Positions 55,831 to 64,000 of a stretch of DNA of 64,000 bases are shown here, one piece after another. A program made the translations under genes and the position numbers. The stretch lies in assembly GCF_900110495.1 (NCBI RefSeq), contig NZ_FODX01000001.1:310001-374000 (forward strand). Direction: 5' to 3'. Each line of letters begins with the position of its first letter. The first letter of the stretch is position 1. The DNA is from Nitrosovibrio sp. Nv6 (GTDB lineage Bacteria > Pseudomonadota > Gammaproteobacteria > Burkholderiales > Nitrosomonadaceae). The notes under the pieces were generated by a model, which saw only the letters and a program-made list of their open reading frames with translations, was not told the origin of the DNA and did no database searches.

Positions 55831-56741
55831 CGTGAGCTCGTACTTAATCCATTGACAATGCTGCTTTGACTGCTTTGCAAAAGCCCCTGCATGAAGCGTT
55901 CCAGACCTCTTCCCTCGGTCGCTGATTCAGCGTCCTGACGGGGACGGTCTGTCAATAATTCCGCCACATGATGGAATGCAATCGCTGAAGCCGAAGGTTG
56001 AAATGTGCCGGCAACCGGCGGTCCAAGGCAGAGCTTTCGGTCCTGCGGGATAAAGCCCATGAAGTCGAGCTCCACCTCCAGATAGCACCTGGCTGCCCCA
56101 GCCATGTTGTCAAAAATCATCTGCGCTTCGGTCTCGTTACGGGCCCTGTTGACCAGTACGTTGAAATTTCGCCGTTTGTCGTGATAGAAGCCACTGATAT
56201 GCTTGATCAGCGCGTAGGCGGCGGTAATCGAGGGCGGCTCGGGAGAAACAATCACGACGATCTCATGCGTGGAAAAGGTAAACGGAAGAAGACAACTGGA
56301 TCGGCCCGGTGCGGCGTCAATCAATACCAAATCCACCGGCTGAGCAAGATGCGCAAAACAGCCGATCAGATAAGCCCGGTCGTCCGCGCTGAGCTTCTCC
56401 AGCACACGCATGCCGCGCCCTGCCGGCAGGATAAAAAACCCTTCGGGACCCGAAATGATGACGTCATCCAGGGTCTTGTCGCGCCGGATCACATCCAGCA
56501 GATCCCGGTGCGCATTGAGGCCTAGCGTAGCACTGACGTTACTGGCGCTCGCATTCTCGTCGATCACCAGTACGTTTCTACCGTTGCGTGCCAGCGCCGC
56601 GGCGAGATTGATCACCGCCGTTGTCCTGCCCGCGCCTGTATTGCCGGAAGTGACGGTGATAACACGCAAAAAGTCCTGCACCAGTAAGCGGCGCAGTCCT
56701 TCTGCCTGGTCATGGATCGGCTCAGCCAAGGCGGGCCCCAC
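55827..56741 (-). CDS. flhG: MinD/ParA-type flagellar number regulator FlhG with altered P-loop
   Basis: Partner of FlhF that limits flagellar number in polar systems. It starts at GTG 56741, overlapping flhF by 20 bases, for 304 residues. The MinD-like fold is clear, with Walker B VLIDAAPG (D142). However, the deviant Walker A reads SGNTGAGRT (32-40), with both expected lysines replaced (Asn and Arg). The A' motif reads IDENAS in place of an Asp-x-Asp form. ATP use may therefore differ. It overlaps fliA by four bases. Confidence 0.88.
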   Translation of the reverse strand: MGPALAEPIHDQAEGLRRLLVQDFLRVITVTSGNTGAGRTTAVINLAAALARNGRNVLVIDENASASNVSATLGLNAHRDLLDVIRRDKTLDDVIISGPEGFFILPAGRGMRVLEKLSADDRAYLIGCFAHLAQPVDLVLIDAAPGRSSCLLPFTFSTHEIVVIVSPEPPSITAAYALIKHISGFYHDKRRNFNVLVNRARNETEAQMIFDNMAGAARCYLEVELDFMGFIPQDRKLCLGPPVAGTFQPSASAIAFHHVAELLTDRPRQDAESATEGRGLERFMQGLLQSSQSSIVNGLSTSSR

Positions 56742-58350
56742 TCATGTCCGTCTTGCGCGCGCCCTTGTTGCCGTCGGGCATGACTAATGAGAACGCCTCT
56801 TCCGCCATGGCGAAGGGAGAATCAGAAGGCGTATTTTCCAGGGCACAGCTAATCAGGCGCGCGGCGTCAGCCATTTCCAGGTCTTCTGGAACCCGCTGAC
56901 CCTGCGCAACATAGTAAAGCGGCAAGCAATGGCGAATTGCGGTGTCGAGCGCGCAGCCTATACTGACCGCTTCGTCCAGCTTGGTTAAGATCGCTCCTGC
57001 CAGACCATCGCCTCGATAGGCGTGGGCGACTTCATTCAGCGTATGTCCATTTGAAGCGGCATTGAGCAGCAACAGTCGTTTGACCTCAGTACCGCAACCG
57101 GCGAGCATCGCAACTTGTTCGGCCACCATCTGGTCACGCTGGCCCATACCCACCGTGTCGATCAGCACCATATGCTTGCCGCGCAGTTCAGCCAGGGCAA
57201 GGGTCAAGTCCTGCGTGTCCCTCACGGCATGCACGGTTACACCCAGTATCTTGCCGTAAATCCGCAGTTGCTCGTGTCCGCCGATGCGGTAGCCGTCGGT
57301 AGTCAGCAATGCAAGCTTGTCCGCTCCATGACGCACCACACAACGCGCAGCAAGCTTCGCGGTAGTCGTCGTCTTGCCCACGCCCGTTGGGCCAACCAGC
57401 GCATATACTCCCCCCTTTTCGAGAAGTTCTCGCTCGCTGCTCATGGTCTGCAGATTGCCGGCCAATATTGTTTTTGCCTGGCTTATTGCGCCTTTTTCGT
57501 CAATATCGCCAGGTAACTGGTTCATCAGGTCGTGCGCGAGGGAACTGCTGAAGCCCGCCGCCAGTAACTGGCGCAGCAATCGTCCACGAATGGGATCGCG
57601 GCGTTCTTGCTCGTTCCAGTTCAGTGTGGTCAATTGTTCCAGGGTGCCGTGCATCAACTTGATTTCTCTGAGAACGCTCGCAGCCACGTCGTCCGCGACC
57701 TGACGAAAGTCGAGTGCGGACGGACGCCTTTTGCCGGGAGCCGGGGTATCCGGCTTCGCTTGCGATCGGCGATCATTCCGTTTCCGTTTACCAGTACCGC
57801 CAACATCTGCCGCTGCGGTTTTGATCACCGTTTGCCGCCCCATCTCAGGATCAGGAGAATTTGTTGGTGAACCCCGTTTTTTGCCGGCACTTGCCGAGTC
57901 CGGCGTCACATTCACTATTGGCGCTATTGGGCCAGACAATCCACTTGTCAATCCACTTGTTTTGGGTAGTTCGATTGCGGGATCTGAAATTGCCGCATGA
58001 TCTGAAATCGCTCCATTCCCTCTCCATCGCTCCTGCTTCTCAGGAGGGATGAAAAGATTGGGCCGAGGTGGATATTTACCATCTGTGCCGCCTTTCTCCA
58101 CATGCGAAGTTCGCATCTGGCGTCCAGGTTTGGCCGCATTCTGTTTCTTGCCTGCCTCGGACACAGACCCTGCTTCATCAAGCTCGGACGGCGGCAGCAG
58201 CAAGGTCATGTCATTATTGCTCAAGGCCAGTATCTCGACACCGCCATCCATCGCTCGATTGGACAGAATTACGCCTTCGGACCCGAGTGCTTCGCGCACC
58301 TTGCGCAAAGCTTCACTGGTGGTTTTAGCGAAAAATCTTTTGATGCTCAT
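56722..58350 (-). CDS. flhF: SRP-type GTPase FlhF
   Basis: GTPase that sets flagellar pole placement. The 542 residues have the FlhF N-terminus (KRFFAKTTSEALRKVREALG), a long basic/Pro-rich linker, and the NG domain with GPTGVGKTTTTAKLAARCV near 318-336. LIDTVGMGQRDQMV and LTKLDEAVSIGCALD follow. It overlaps flhA (ATGA) and flhG. Confidence 0.96.
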   Translation of the reverse strand: MSIKRFFAKTTSEALRKVREALGSEGVILSNRAMDGGVEILALSNNDMTLLLPPSELDEAGSVSEAGKKQNAAKPGRQMRTSHVEKGGTDGKYPPRPNLFIPPEKQERWRGNGAISDHAAISDPAIELPKTSGLTSGLSGPIAPIVNVTPDSASAGKKRGSPTNSPDPEMGRQTVIKTAAADVGGTGKRKRNDRRSQAKPDTPAPGKRRPSALDFRQVADDVAASVLREIKLMHGTLEQLTTLNWNEQERRDPIRGRLLRQLLAAGFSSSLAHDLMNQLPGDIDEKGAISQAKTILAGNLQTMSSERELLEKGGVYALVGPTGVGKTTTTAKLAARCVVRHGADKLALLTTDGYRIGGHEQLRIYGKILGVTVHAVRDTQDLTLALAELRGKHMVLIDTVGMGQRDQMVAEQVAMLAGCGTEVKRLLLLNAASNGHTLNEVAHAYRGDGLAGAILTKLDEAVSIGCALDTAIRHCLPLYYVAQGQRVPEDLEMADAARLISCALENTPSDSPFAMAEEAFSLVMPDGNKGARKTDMSGARLG

Positions 58351-60440
58351 GCTCTGGCTCCCAGAATGGATGTGACTTTAATGTTGCTGGAATCGGGTAC
58401 TTCGGCGTGTGATAGTATCTTGAGCTGGGGTACAGCGCGGCGCAGGAAGCGCGCCAGTAATGTCCGTAGCGGTGCGGGTACCAGCAGTACCGGCACAAGA
58501 CCGACCTGTTCCTGCCGCTGGCTCGCCCCCGAGGCTTCGCGCAGCAGCGTGTCGGCCAGACCCGGTTCGATGCCGGTCCCGTTCGGGCTGGCCTGCAACG
58601 CTTGCGTGAGCAGTCTTTCCAGCCCCGAATCCAGCGCCATGACCTGCAACTCGCCGGCCTGCGGCCATATTTGCTGGACGATTGCCCGACCCAATGCGAT
58701 ACGCACCAGAGCCGTTAATTCGTGCGGGTCCTGTATCCGGGCAGCATGCTCGGTAAGAGCGTCAACGATGGTTCGCATATCGCGAATGTGCACATTCTCT
58801 TCGAGCAGATTCTGCAAGACCTTCTGCAGGGTAGAGAGCGAGAGCAGCTTCGGAATAAGATCCTCTATCAGCTTGGGCGAGTCCTTTGCCAGGCGGTCGA
58901 GTAATTGCTGCACTTCCACGCGTCCCAGCAACTCCGCCGCATGACCATGCACCAGGTGATTCAAATGGGTAGCCACGACCGTACCGGCATCCACCACTGT
59001 ATAGCCCAGCATCTGGGCCTGCTCGCGCTGGTTGGCTTCAATCCATACGGCCGGCAGTCCGAATGCAGGGTCGGCGGTGGCGAGGCCAGGCAAGTTGGCG
59101 GAGGCGCTACCCGGATTGATTGCCAGGTACTGGCCCACGGTGACCTCGCCGGCGCCAATCACCACACCTTTGAGCGTGATTCGATATCCATTGGGGCGTA
59201 ACTCCAGATTGTCGCGGATGTGTACCGGTGGGGGGAGATAGCCGACTTCCTGAGCGAATTTCTTGCGTACGCCTTTGATCCGCCTCAGCAGCTCCCCATC
59301 CTGAATCCTGTCCACCAGTGGGATCAGCCGGTATCCCACCTCCAGTCCCAGGATGTCCACGGGCATCACGTCATCCCAACTCGCGTCCTGCGCTTCCGGT
59401 TGCGCGGGCAGCGCCGCCGGCGCATGCGCCGCAGCCTGTTTGTTGCGCCGGATCATCACATATGCGCCCGCGCCCAGGACAGCGGCCAGGAGCAGAAAAG
59501 CAATATGCGGCATACCCGGTATCAGGCCCATGAGGCCGATGATGGCAGCGGTCAGGATCAGTACCTGCGGCCGTGAAAAGAGCTGGCCTGCCAGTTGGGT
59601 GCTGATATTTTCATCTGTGCCGACGCGGCTCACCACCAGACCTGCGGCGGTAGAGATGATGAGCGCTGGAATCTGTGCAACGAGACCATCGCCGATGGCA
59701 AGCAGGGTATAATTTTTTGCCGCGGTCGCCATGTCAAGGTCGTGCTGCATCATGCCGATGATCAGGCCGCCGATCACATTGATAAACAGAATCAGGATGC
59801 CGGCGATCGCATCGCCTCTCACAAACTTGCTGGCGCCGTCCATCGAACCGTAGAACTCTGCTTCCTGGGCTATGGTAGCGCGGCGTTTGCCGGCCTCCTC
59901 CTCCCCGATGAGGCCGGCGTTCAGGTCCGCGTCGATTGCCATCTGCTTGCCCGGCATCGCATCCAGCGTAAATCGTGCGGCGACCTCCGCAATGCGGCCG
60001 GCGCCCTTGGTAATTACGATGAAGTTGATCACCACCAGAATGATGAAAACGACAATGCCCACCGTGTAGTTGCCGCCGACGAGATAATGACCAAACGCTT
60101 CAATCACTTTTCCGGCCGCGTCCGGTCCATTATGTCCTTCCATCAGAACGATGCGGGTCGATGCGACGTTTAGCGATAACCGCAACAGTGTCGAAAGCAG
60201 CAGCACTGTCGGAAATACGGCAAAATCCAGCGGTTTGAGCGTGTGAATGCTGACCAGCAACACCATGATGGAGAGCGCGATGTTGAAGGTGAACATCATG
60301 TCCAGCAGGAATGCGGGCAGCGGCAGCACCATCATGCCGAGAATCATGAGTATCAATAACGGGCCGGCGAAACTGTGTACCTTCACGCCGCTGAACAGGT
60401 AAATCAGTTTTGCCGTTAATGTCGTCAAAGTCATGTTCAT
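58347..60440 (-). CDS. flhA: Export gate protein FlhA
   Basis: Major export-gate subunit, 697 residues from ATG 60440 (the longer frame overlaps flhB). There are eight membrane segments in the first 330 residues. The FHIPEP-type stretch RFTLDAMPGKQMAIDADLNA is intact, and the C-terminal substrate-docking domain holds IVDALTEHAARIQDPHELT. A second ATG six bases later is equally usable. Confidence 0.97.
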   Translation of the reverse strand: MNMTLTTLTAKLIYLFSGVKVHSFAGPLLILMILGMMVLPLPAFLLDMMFTFNIALSIMVLLVSIHTLKPLDFAVFPTVLLLSTLLRLSLNVASTRIVLMEGHNGPDAAGKVIEAFGHYLVGGNYTVGIVVFIILVVINFIVITKGAGRIAEVAARFTLDAMPGKQMAIDADLNAGLIGEEEAGKRRATIAQEAEFYGSMDGASKFVRGDAIAGILILFINVIGGLIIGMMQHDLDMATAAKNYTLLAIGDGLVAQIPALIISTAAGLVVSRVGTDENISTQLAGQLFSRPQVLILTAAIIGLMGLIPGMPHIAFLLLAAVLGAGAYVMIRRNKQAAAHAPAALPAQPEAQDASWDDVMPVDILGLEVGYRLIPLVDRIQDGELLRRIKGVRKKFAQEVGYLPPPVHIRDNLELRPNGYRITLKGVVIGAGEVTVGQYLAINPGSASANLPGLATADPAFGLPAVWIEANQREQAQMLGYTVVDAGTVVATHLNHLVHGHAAELLGRVEVQQLLDRLAKDSPKLIEDLIPKLLSLSTLQKVLQNLLEENVHIRDMRTIVDALTEHAARIQDPHELTALVRIALGRAIVQQIWPQAGELQVMALDSGLERLLTQALQASPNGTGIEPGLADTLLREASGASQRQEQVGLVPVLLVPAPLRTLLARFLRRAVPQLKILSHAEVPDSSNIKVTSILGARA

Positions 60441-60441
60441 T

Positions 60442-61611
60442 TCAGTTTTGTCCAGTACCTTCGGGCGTCTTGTTTTCCGGGTCCAGCTCGGGAGGTACCG
60501 CCAGCGTATCCGGCAGCCGAGGGATCTTGCCGCCTGGTTCACCGTGTTCACGATAACGGCGTAGTTGGTAAACGTAGGCCAGTACCTCCGCCACGGCGTT
60601 ATACAAGGGTTGAGGAATCTCATCCCCCAGCTCGGCGTGTTGATACAGGGCGCGAGCAAGCGGCGGCGCTTCCAGCAACGGCACTTGATGCTGCTGCCCT
60701 ACTTCGCGGATTTTCAGCGCCAGAAGATGCGTACCCTTGGCAACAACACGCGGCGCGCGCATCTTGCCCTCTTCGTACTTGAGTGCAACCGCGTAGTGAG
60801 TCGGATTGGTCACGATCACGTCGGCCTTGGGGATTTCAGCCATCATGCGTTTTCTTGCCATGGCGCGCTGCTGCGAGCGGATGCGGGCTTTGACGTGCGG
60901 ATCGCCTTCGGTTTCCTTGTTTTCCTGGCGCAGCTCCTCTTTGGTCATCTTGAGCTTGCGATAATGATCCCAGAGCCTGAACGGCACATCGACCGCCGCG
61001 ATCAGCACCATGGTTCCCGCGATGGCAAGAAAACTCATGACGATAAGCTCGGCTATATGGCCTGCGCTCGCCGTGAGCGGCGCCGAAATCAGCGACAGCA
61101 CCGCTTCCTTGTGATGCCAGATCGTCCAGGCACCCATCGAGCCGATCAGCGAGGCCTTGAGAAGAGCCTTGGCCAATTCGACCAGGCTGTTCCATGAGAA
61201 CATGCGAGCCATGCCCTTTAACGGATTTAGCCGATTGAAGTCGGGGGTGAGCGACTTCCAGGTAAAAAGCCAGCCGGAAAGCAGCATGGGGGCGCTTAGC
61301 GCCGCCACGAACATCAGGATCAGGAAAGGAGCGAAGGTAAGCAGGGCGTGGGAGGACAGGTCGAACAGACGTTCTGTGAGCAGGCTGGAATCGAAGCCCA
61401 CCTCTCGGGATAGTTTCATCCCGTCCTTCATCAGATGGGTGAGCTGGCGGCTGAGATGACCGCCCATCAGCCACAGGCCTGTGCCCGCGGCGATCAGGAC
61501 TACAAATGTGGATAGTTCCGCGGAGCGCGGCACTTGCCCCTCATCGCGGGATTTCTCCAGCCGTCTCGGCGACGCGGGTTCCGTTTTTTCCAGATCGCTG
61601 TCTTCGCTCAC
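60442..61611 (-). CDS. flhB: Export switch protein FlhB
   Basis: Gate protein whose self-cleavage changes export specificity. The start is GTG 61611, with CAGGGG before it; this puts the cleavage site NPTH at residues 269-272, as in enteric FlhB. It is 389 residues with four membrane segments and C-terminal domain EIPQPLYNAVAEVLAYVYQL. A partial relative without NPTH is encoded at 19032-19346. Confidence 0.96.
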   Translation of the reverse strand: MSEDSDLEKTEPASPRRLEKSRDEGQVPRSAELSTFVVLIAAGTGLWLMGGHLSRQLTHLMKDGMKLSREVGFDSSLLTERLFDLSSHALLTFAPFLILMFVAALSAPMLLSGWLFTWKSLTPDFNRLNPLKGMARMFSWNSLVELAKALLKASLIGSMGAWTIWHHKEAVLSLISAPLTASAGHIAELIVMSFLAIAGTMVLIAAVDVPFRLWDHYRKLKMTKEELRQENKETEGDPHVKARIRSQQRAMARKRMMAEIPKADVIVTNPTHYAVALKYEEGKMRAPRVVAKGTHLLALKIREVGQQHQVPLLEAPPLARALYQHAELGDEIPQPLYNAVAEVLAYVYQLRRYREHGEPGGKIPRLPDTLAVPPELDPENKTPEGTGQN

Positions 61612-61740
61612 TGCTGACCCCTGAAAACACATCGATAATCAAGCACACGCAATTATCGAGTGGTTCAGGGATAGATCATCACGGGAAAAGAGTGAAATTC
61701 CTCCCGCAATTCTGCCTTAAGAATAGATAGGCTGCCAGTA

Positions 61741-61788
61741 GCTATAGCTATGGCTATGGCTATGGCTATGGCTATGGCTATGGCTATG
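61741..61788. repeat. (GCTATG)8 microsatellite
   Basis: Eight hexamer units, the first with one mismatch, lie in the motB-flhB gap, about 130 bases before the flhB start. The unit length is a multiple of three, so no coding frame switches with copy number, but spacing to any flhB promoter would change. Confidence 0.9.
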
Positions 61789-61844
61789 GTGTCGGTGGAT
61801 GCGACGTCGGCAACTGTATGGTGCGATGGGGTGCCTGCCTGCGC

Positions 61845-62771
61845 TCAGGAATCTCTCGGCCTCAGGGCTTGCGAATCCACGATGGTGCCGTTATTGATAT
61901 TTTTCGTTTCGCCGCCCTCGCTACTCAACGCTGCCGCAGCCCTTTTGCTCATTACAATAATACTGATACGGCGATTGACGGGATTCGTGGGGTCATCCCT
62001 GTCGAAAAGCGCAGCTGAACTTAAACCAACCACCCGCATGATCTTTTGTTCGTTCATGCCGCCCATGATGAGCTGACGCCGCGAGGCGTTGGCGCGGTCG
62101 GCCGACAGCTCCCAATTGCTGTAATGCTTCTCACCGCTCGCATAGGGCGTGGCGTCGGTGTGGCCCGCAAGGCTCACTTTGTTTGGCATCTCATTCAGCA
62201 CGCCGCCGAGCTTTTGCAGGATCTCCCTGGTATGGGGTTCCAATTCGGCGCTGGCCAGCGCAAACATTGGACGGTTCTGATCATCAACGATCTGGATGCG
62301 CAGCCCTTCAGTCGTAATGTCCAGCAGTAATTGCTTCTTGAACTGGCGCATGGTTGCGTTGGATTCAATCAACCGTTCCAGCCGTTTCTTCAAATCTTCG
62401 AGCCTGAGGGCATCGAGACGCTCCAGCTCGGCATGCGCGACCTTGAGGTTGAAGGATTTTCTGGAAGTTTCCCCCTCATATTTTCTGACGTATCCATCGT
62501 GCTCCGTCAGATCTTTCCCACCGCCCTGAATCAGGCTCGATCCATTGTGGGTGCCGTTACCATTCTTTGACAAGGCCTGCGGCGGGGGCTGAAAGTAACC
62601 GGAGATACTCTGCAATTCCGCTCTGCTGGAGGAACTGAGCAACCACATGAGCAGGAAGAATGCCATCATTGCGGTAACAAAGTCCGCGTAGGCGATTTTC
62701 CACTGGCCGCCATGGGGACGGCCACGCTTCCTGATTCTCTTGATTACAATGGGTCGATGTTGGGCGGCCAT
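61845..62771 (-). CDS. motB: Stator protein MotB
   Basis: Peptidoglycan-anchored stator subunit, 308 residues. The N-terminus is basic. The single membrane helix holds the proton-site Asp D30 in YADFVTAMMAFFLLMWLL, and the plug region and OmpA-like domain (LAGHTDATPY, NWELSADRANASRR) follow. It is 11 bases downstream of motA. Confidence 0.97.
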   Translation of the reverse strand: MAAQHRPIVIKRIRKRGRPHGGQWKIAYADFVTAMMAFFLLMWLLSSSSRAELQSISGYFQPPPQALSKNGNGTHNGSSLIQGGGKDLTEHDGYVRKYEGETSRKSFNLKVAHAELERLDALRLEDLKKRLERLIESNATMRQFKKQLLLDITTEGLRIQIVDDQNRPMFALASAELEPHTREILQKLGGVLNEMPNKVSLAGHTDATPYASGEKHYSNWELSADRANASRRQLIMGGMNEQKIMRVVGLSSAALFDRDDPTNPVNRRISIIVMSKRAAAALSSEGGETKNINNGTIVDSQALRPRDS

Positions 62772-62782
62772 GTCAGCTCCTG

Positions 62783-63646
62783 TTATTTATTGCTTCTGGC
62801 CTGTCTGACACAATCTTCCAGCTCGCTGAAACTGGGCCGCTCAGTCGAGTACAGTACCTTGCGGCCAAACTCAACCGCCAGCGCTGGTGCGTAACCATTA
62901 ATACTCGAGAGCAGGGTAACCCTGATGCACTGCAAGACCTTGGTGGATTCCCCGAGCTTCTGCTCCAGCACGGCGGCAAGCGGCCCCACAAAACCGTAGC
63001 CAAGCAGGATGCCGAGAAAGGTACCCACAAGCGCCTGGGCAATAAGCACGCCCAGCTCGGCCGGTGGAAGGCCCACCGACGCCATGGTATGCACTACTCC
63101 CATCACTGCCGCAACGATGCCGAAGGCCGGCATGCTGTCGGCCAGCTTGGCGATGCAGTGCACCGGTATTTCACCCTCCTGATGATGGGTCTCGATCTCA
63201 TTATCCATCAGGTTCTCAAGCTCGAACGCGTTGAGATTGCCGCCCACCATCAGGCGCAGATAGTCGGTCATGAATTCAACCACCTGATGATCCGACAGTA
63301 TGTTGGGATAATTCGCAAAAATTGCGCTCTCATAAGGATTATCCACATCATGTTCTATCGACATCAACCCTTCCTTGCGCGCTCGTGCCAGAAGGTCGTA
63401 GAGCAGCGCCATGAGATCCATGTACATGGCTTTGGTGTACTTGGGACGAGCCATGATTTTCGGCAGCGCCTTCAGTGTGGCTTTCTGCGCCTTGCCTGTA
63501 TTGCCAAGCACGAAGGCGCCTAATGCGGCGCCGCCGATTATCAGCAGTTCCAGCGGTTGAAACAGCGCCCCCAGATGACCTCCGGCTAGTGCGAAGCCAC
63601 CGAATACCGACCCGAAGACAACAAGCGATCCGATTATGATTAGCAT
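62783..63646 (-). CDS. motA: Stator protein MotA
   Basis: Proton-channel stator subunit. The frame starts at 63700, but ATG 63646 matches the family N-terminus, giving 287 residues. Four membrane segments and the AFGIVAAVMGVVHTM and PLAAVLEQKLGES stretches are present. A strong sigma-28 promoter lies at 63808-63834, so motAB is a late operon. Confidence 0.96.
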   Translation of the reverse strand: MLIIIGSLVVFGSVFGGFALAGGHLGALFQPLELLIIGGAALGAFVLGNTGKAQKATLKALPKIMARPKYTKAMYMDLMALLYDLLARARKEGLMSIEHDVDNPYESAIFANYPNILSDHQVVEFMTDYLRLMVGGNLNAFELENLMDNEIETHHQEGEIPVHCIAKLADSMPAFGIVAAVMGVVHTMASVGLPPAELGVLIAQALVGTFLGILLGYGFVGPLAAVLEQKLGESTKVLQCIRVTLLSSINGYAPALAVEFGRKVLYSTERPSFSELEDCVRQARSNK

Positions 63647-64000
63647 ATTTTCCGATACTTCCTCATCCGTCCCACACGAACTGTTGCGCCAATTGCACAA
63701 CCCGTACCTTGATCGGCCTTGCCCCGGGGTTTCTACATTTTCAGACGGCGCAACTTGTCAACGATAGGACACGGAGCAAAGGCGATTGCAGTGAAATACT
63801 CATCTGTGTAACGGCCGGATTCAGGCAAACTTTAAAGAAAGAACTTGGCGGAAAAGACGAGCAAAGATTGGAAAAATGCTAATTGCAGGAAGAAAGAAAC
63901 AGGCTCCCAGCCGGGAGGACCAGAGAGCCTTTGGTGTTAGACTGCTACAGCGGTGAACGTGATTGTTCTGGGTTTGTTGGGTTTGTTGGTTTTGCCGGCT
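63647..64000. other. motA upstream region to window end
   Basis: Apart from the motA promoter and its leader of about 155 bases, nothing is recognised. The last 40 bases contain GGGTTTGTT twice in tandem. The next gene lies beyond the window. Confidence 0.5.
63808..63834 (-). promoter_or_regulatory. Sigma-28 promoter of motA-motB
   Basis: On the minus strand, TAAAGTTT, 11 bases, GCCGTTAC. The -35 is identical to the canonical sigma-28 sequence and the -10 is two positions away. It is the strongest -35 of the six in the window. Confidence 0.85.

Noticed and set aside
61750..62076. Plus-strand ORF beginning with a Met-Ala repeat over the microsatellite
   Set aside because: It is a product of the hexamer repeat and runs antisense through the end of motB.
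63969..63992. GGGTTTGTT direct repeat at the window end
   Set aside because: Two short units only, and context is cut by the window edge.
1..64000. CRISPR arrays, tRNA or rRNA genes, intact insertion sequences
   Set aside because: No regular repeat-spacer pattern, cloverleaf-type gene or complete transposase was seen; only two transposase fragments exist.

Overview
The window is almost entirely one contiguous flagellar, motor and chemotaxis locus of a Gram-negative bacterium. Gene content and protein style suggest a betaproteobacterium, most likely near Nitrosospira/Nitrosomonas. The clues are the fli/flg/flh gene set with L- and P-ring genes, a MotCD stator pair beside fliA-flhG-flhF, a beta-type CheA/W/MCP/R/D/B order, and a PEP-CTERM exoprotein. 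The genus is an inference, not something a marker gene in the window proves.

Layout. 1-6.6 kb is non-flagellar: a small secreted protein, uvrB, a class I aminotransferase, an unrecognised 362-residue protein and a PEP-CTERM protein. 6.7-18.4 kb (minus strand) is the basal-body/export operon, read fliF-G-H-I-J-K, then fliL-M-N-O-P-Q-R, with fliE divergent from fliF. 19.0-25.0 kb holds an orphan FlhB C-terminal protein with a second FliK-like protein, then fliT, fliS, fliD, flaG and flagellin fliC. 25.6-35.6 kb is chemotaxis: cheY-cheA-cheW-MCP-cheR-cheD-cheB behind a CheZ-like gene, with a divergent second cheY plus CheX-like pair. 35.6-39.7 kb holds transposase relics, a NarX/NarL-type two-component pair, a thioredoxin-like protein and an EAL-HDOD protein. 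39.9-53.2 kb is the flg block: flgL, K, J, I, H, G, F, E, D, C, B on the minus strand, then flgA and flgM-flgN on the plus strand. 53.3-63.6 kb is motD, a 25-codon ORF, motC, fliA, flhG, flhF, flhA, flhB, motB, motA.

How it works together. The export gate (FlhAB, FliOPQR), ATPase complex (FliHIJ), MS ring and switch (FliF, FliGMN), rod, rings, hook, filament and chaperones are all present, as are two stator sets (MotAB and MotCD). Late genes are tied together by FliA (sigma-28) and its anti-sigma factor FlgM. I found six sites matching an 8-N11-8 sigma-28 promoter, upstream of fliC, the CheZ-like gene, cheY2, flgK, flgM and motA. Five of the six share the first seven bases or a close variant of a -10 of the form GCCGTTAA, where the textbook form is GCCGATAA. 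No flagellar master regulator (flhDC, fleQ) is in the window.

Unusual points include a pair of 153-bp inverted repeats, each with three hairpins, bracketing flgHIJ (one copy forms most of the flgK leader). FlhG lacks both P-loop lysines. There are decayed Doc-toxin and transposase remnants, a (GCTATG)8 microsatellite between motB and flhB, three phased decamers before flgB, and a terminator-like hairpin facing the wrong way between flgE and flgF. I saw no tRNA, rRNA, CRISPR array or intact mobile element. Nothing amounts to a clearly new multigene system. The best candidates for new biology are the CheZ-like/CheX-like pair behind divergent sigma-28 promoters, the flgK leader repeat and the motC-motD small ORF.
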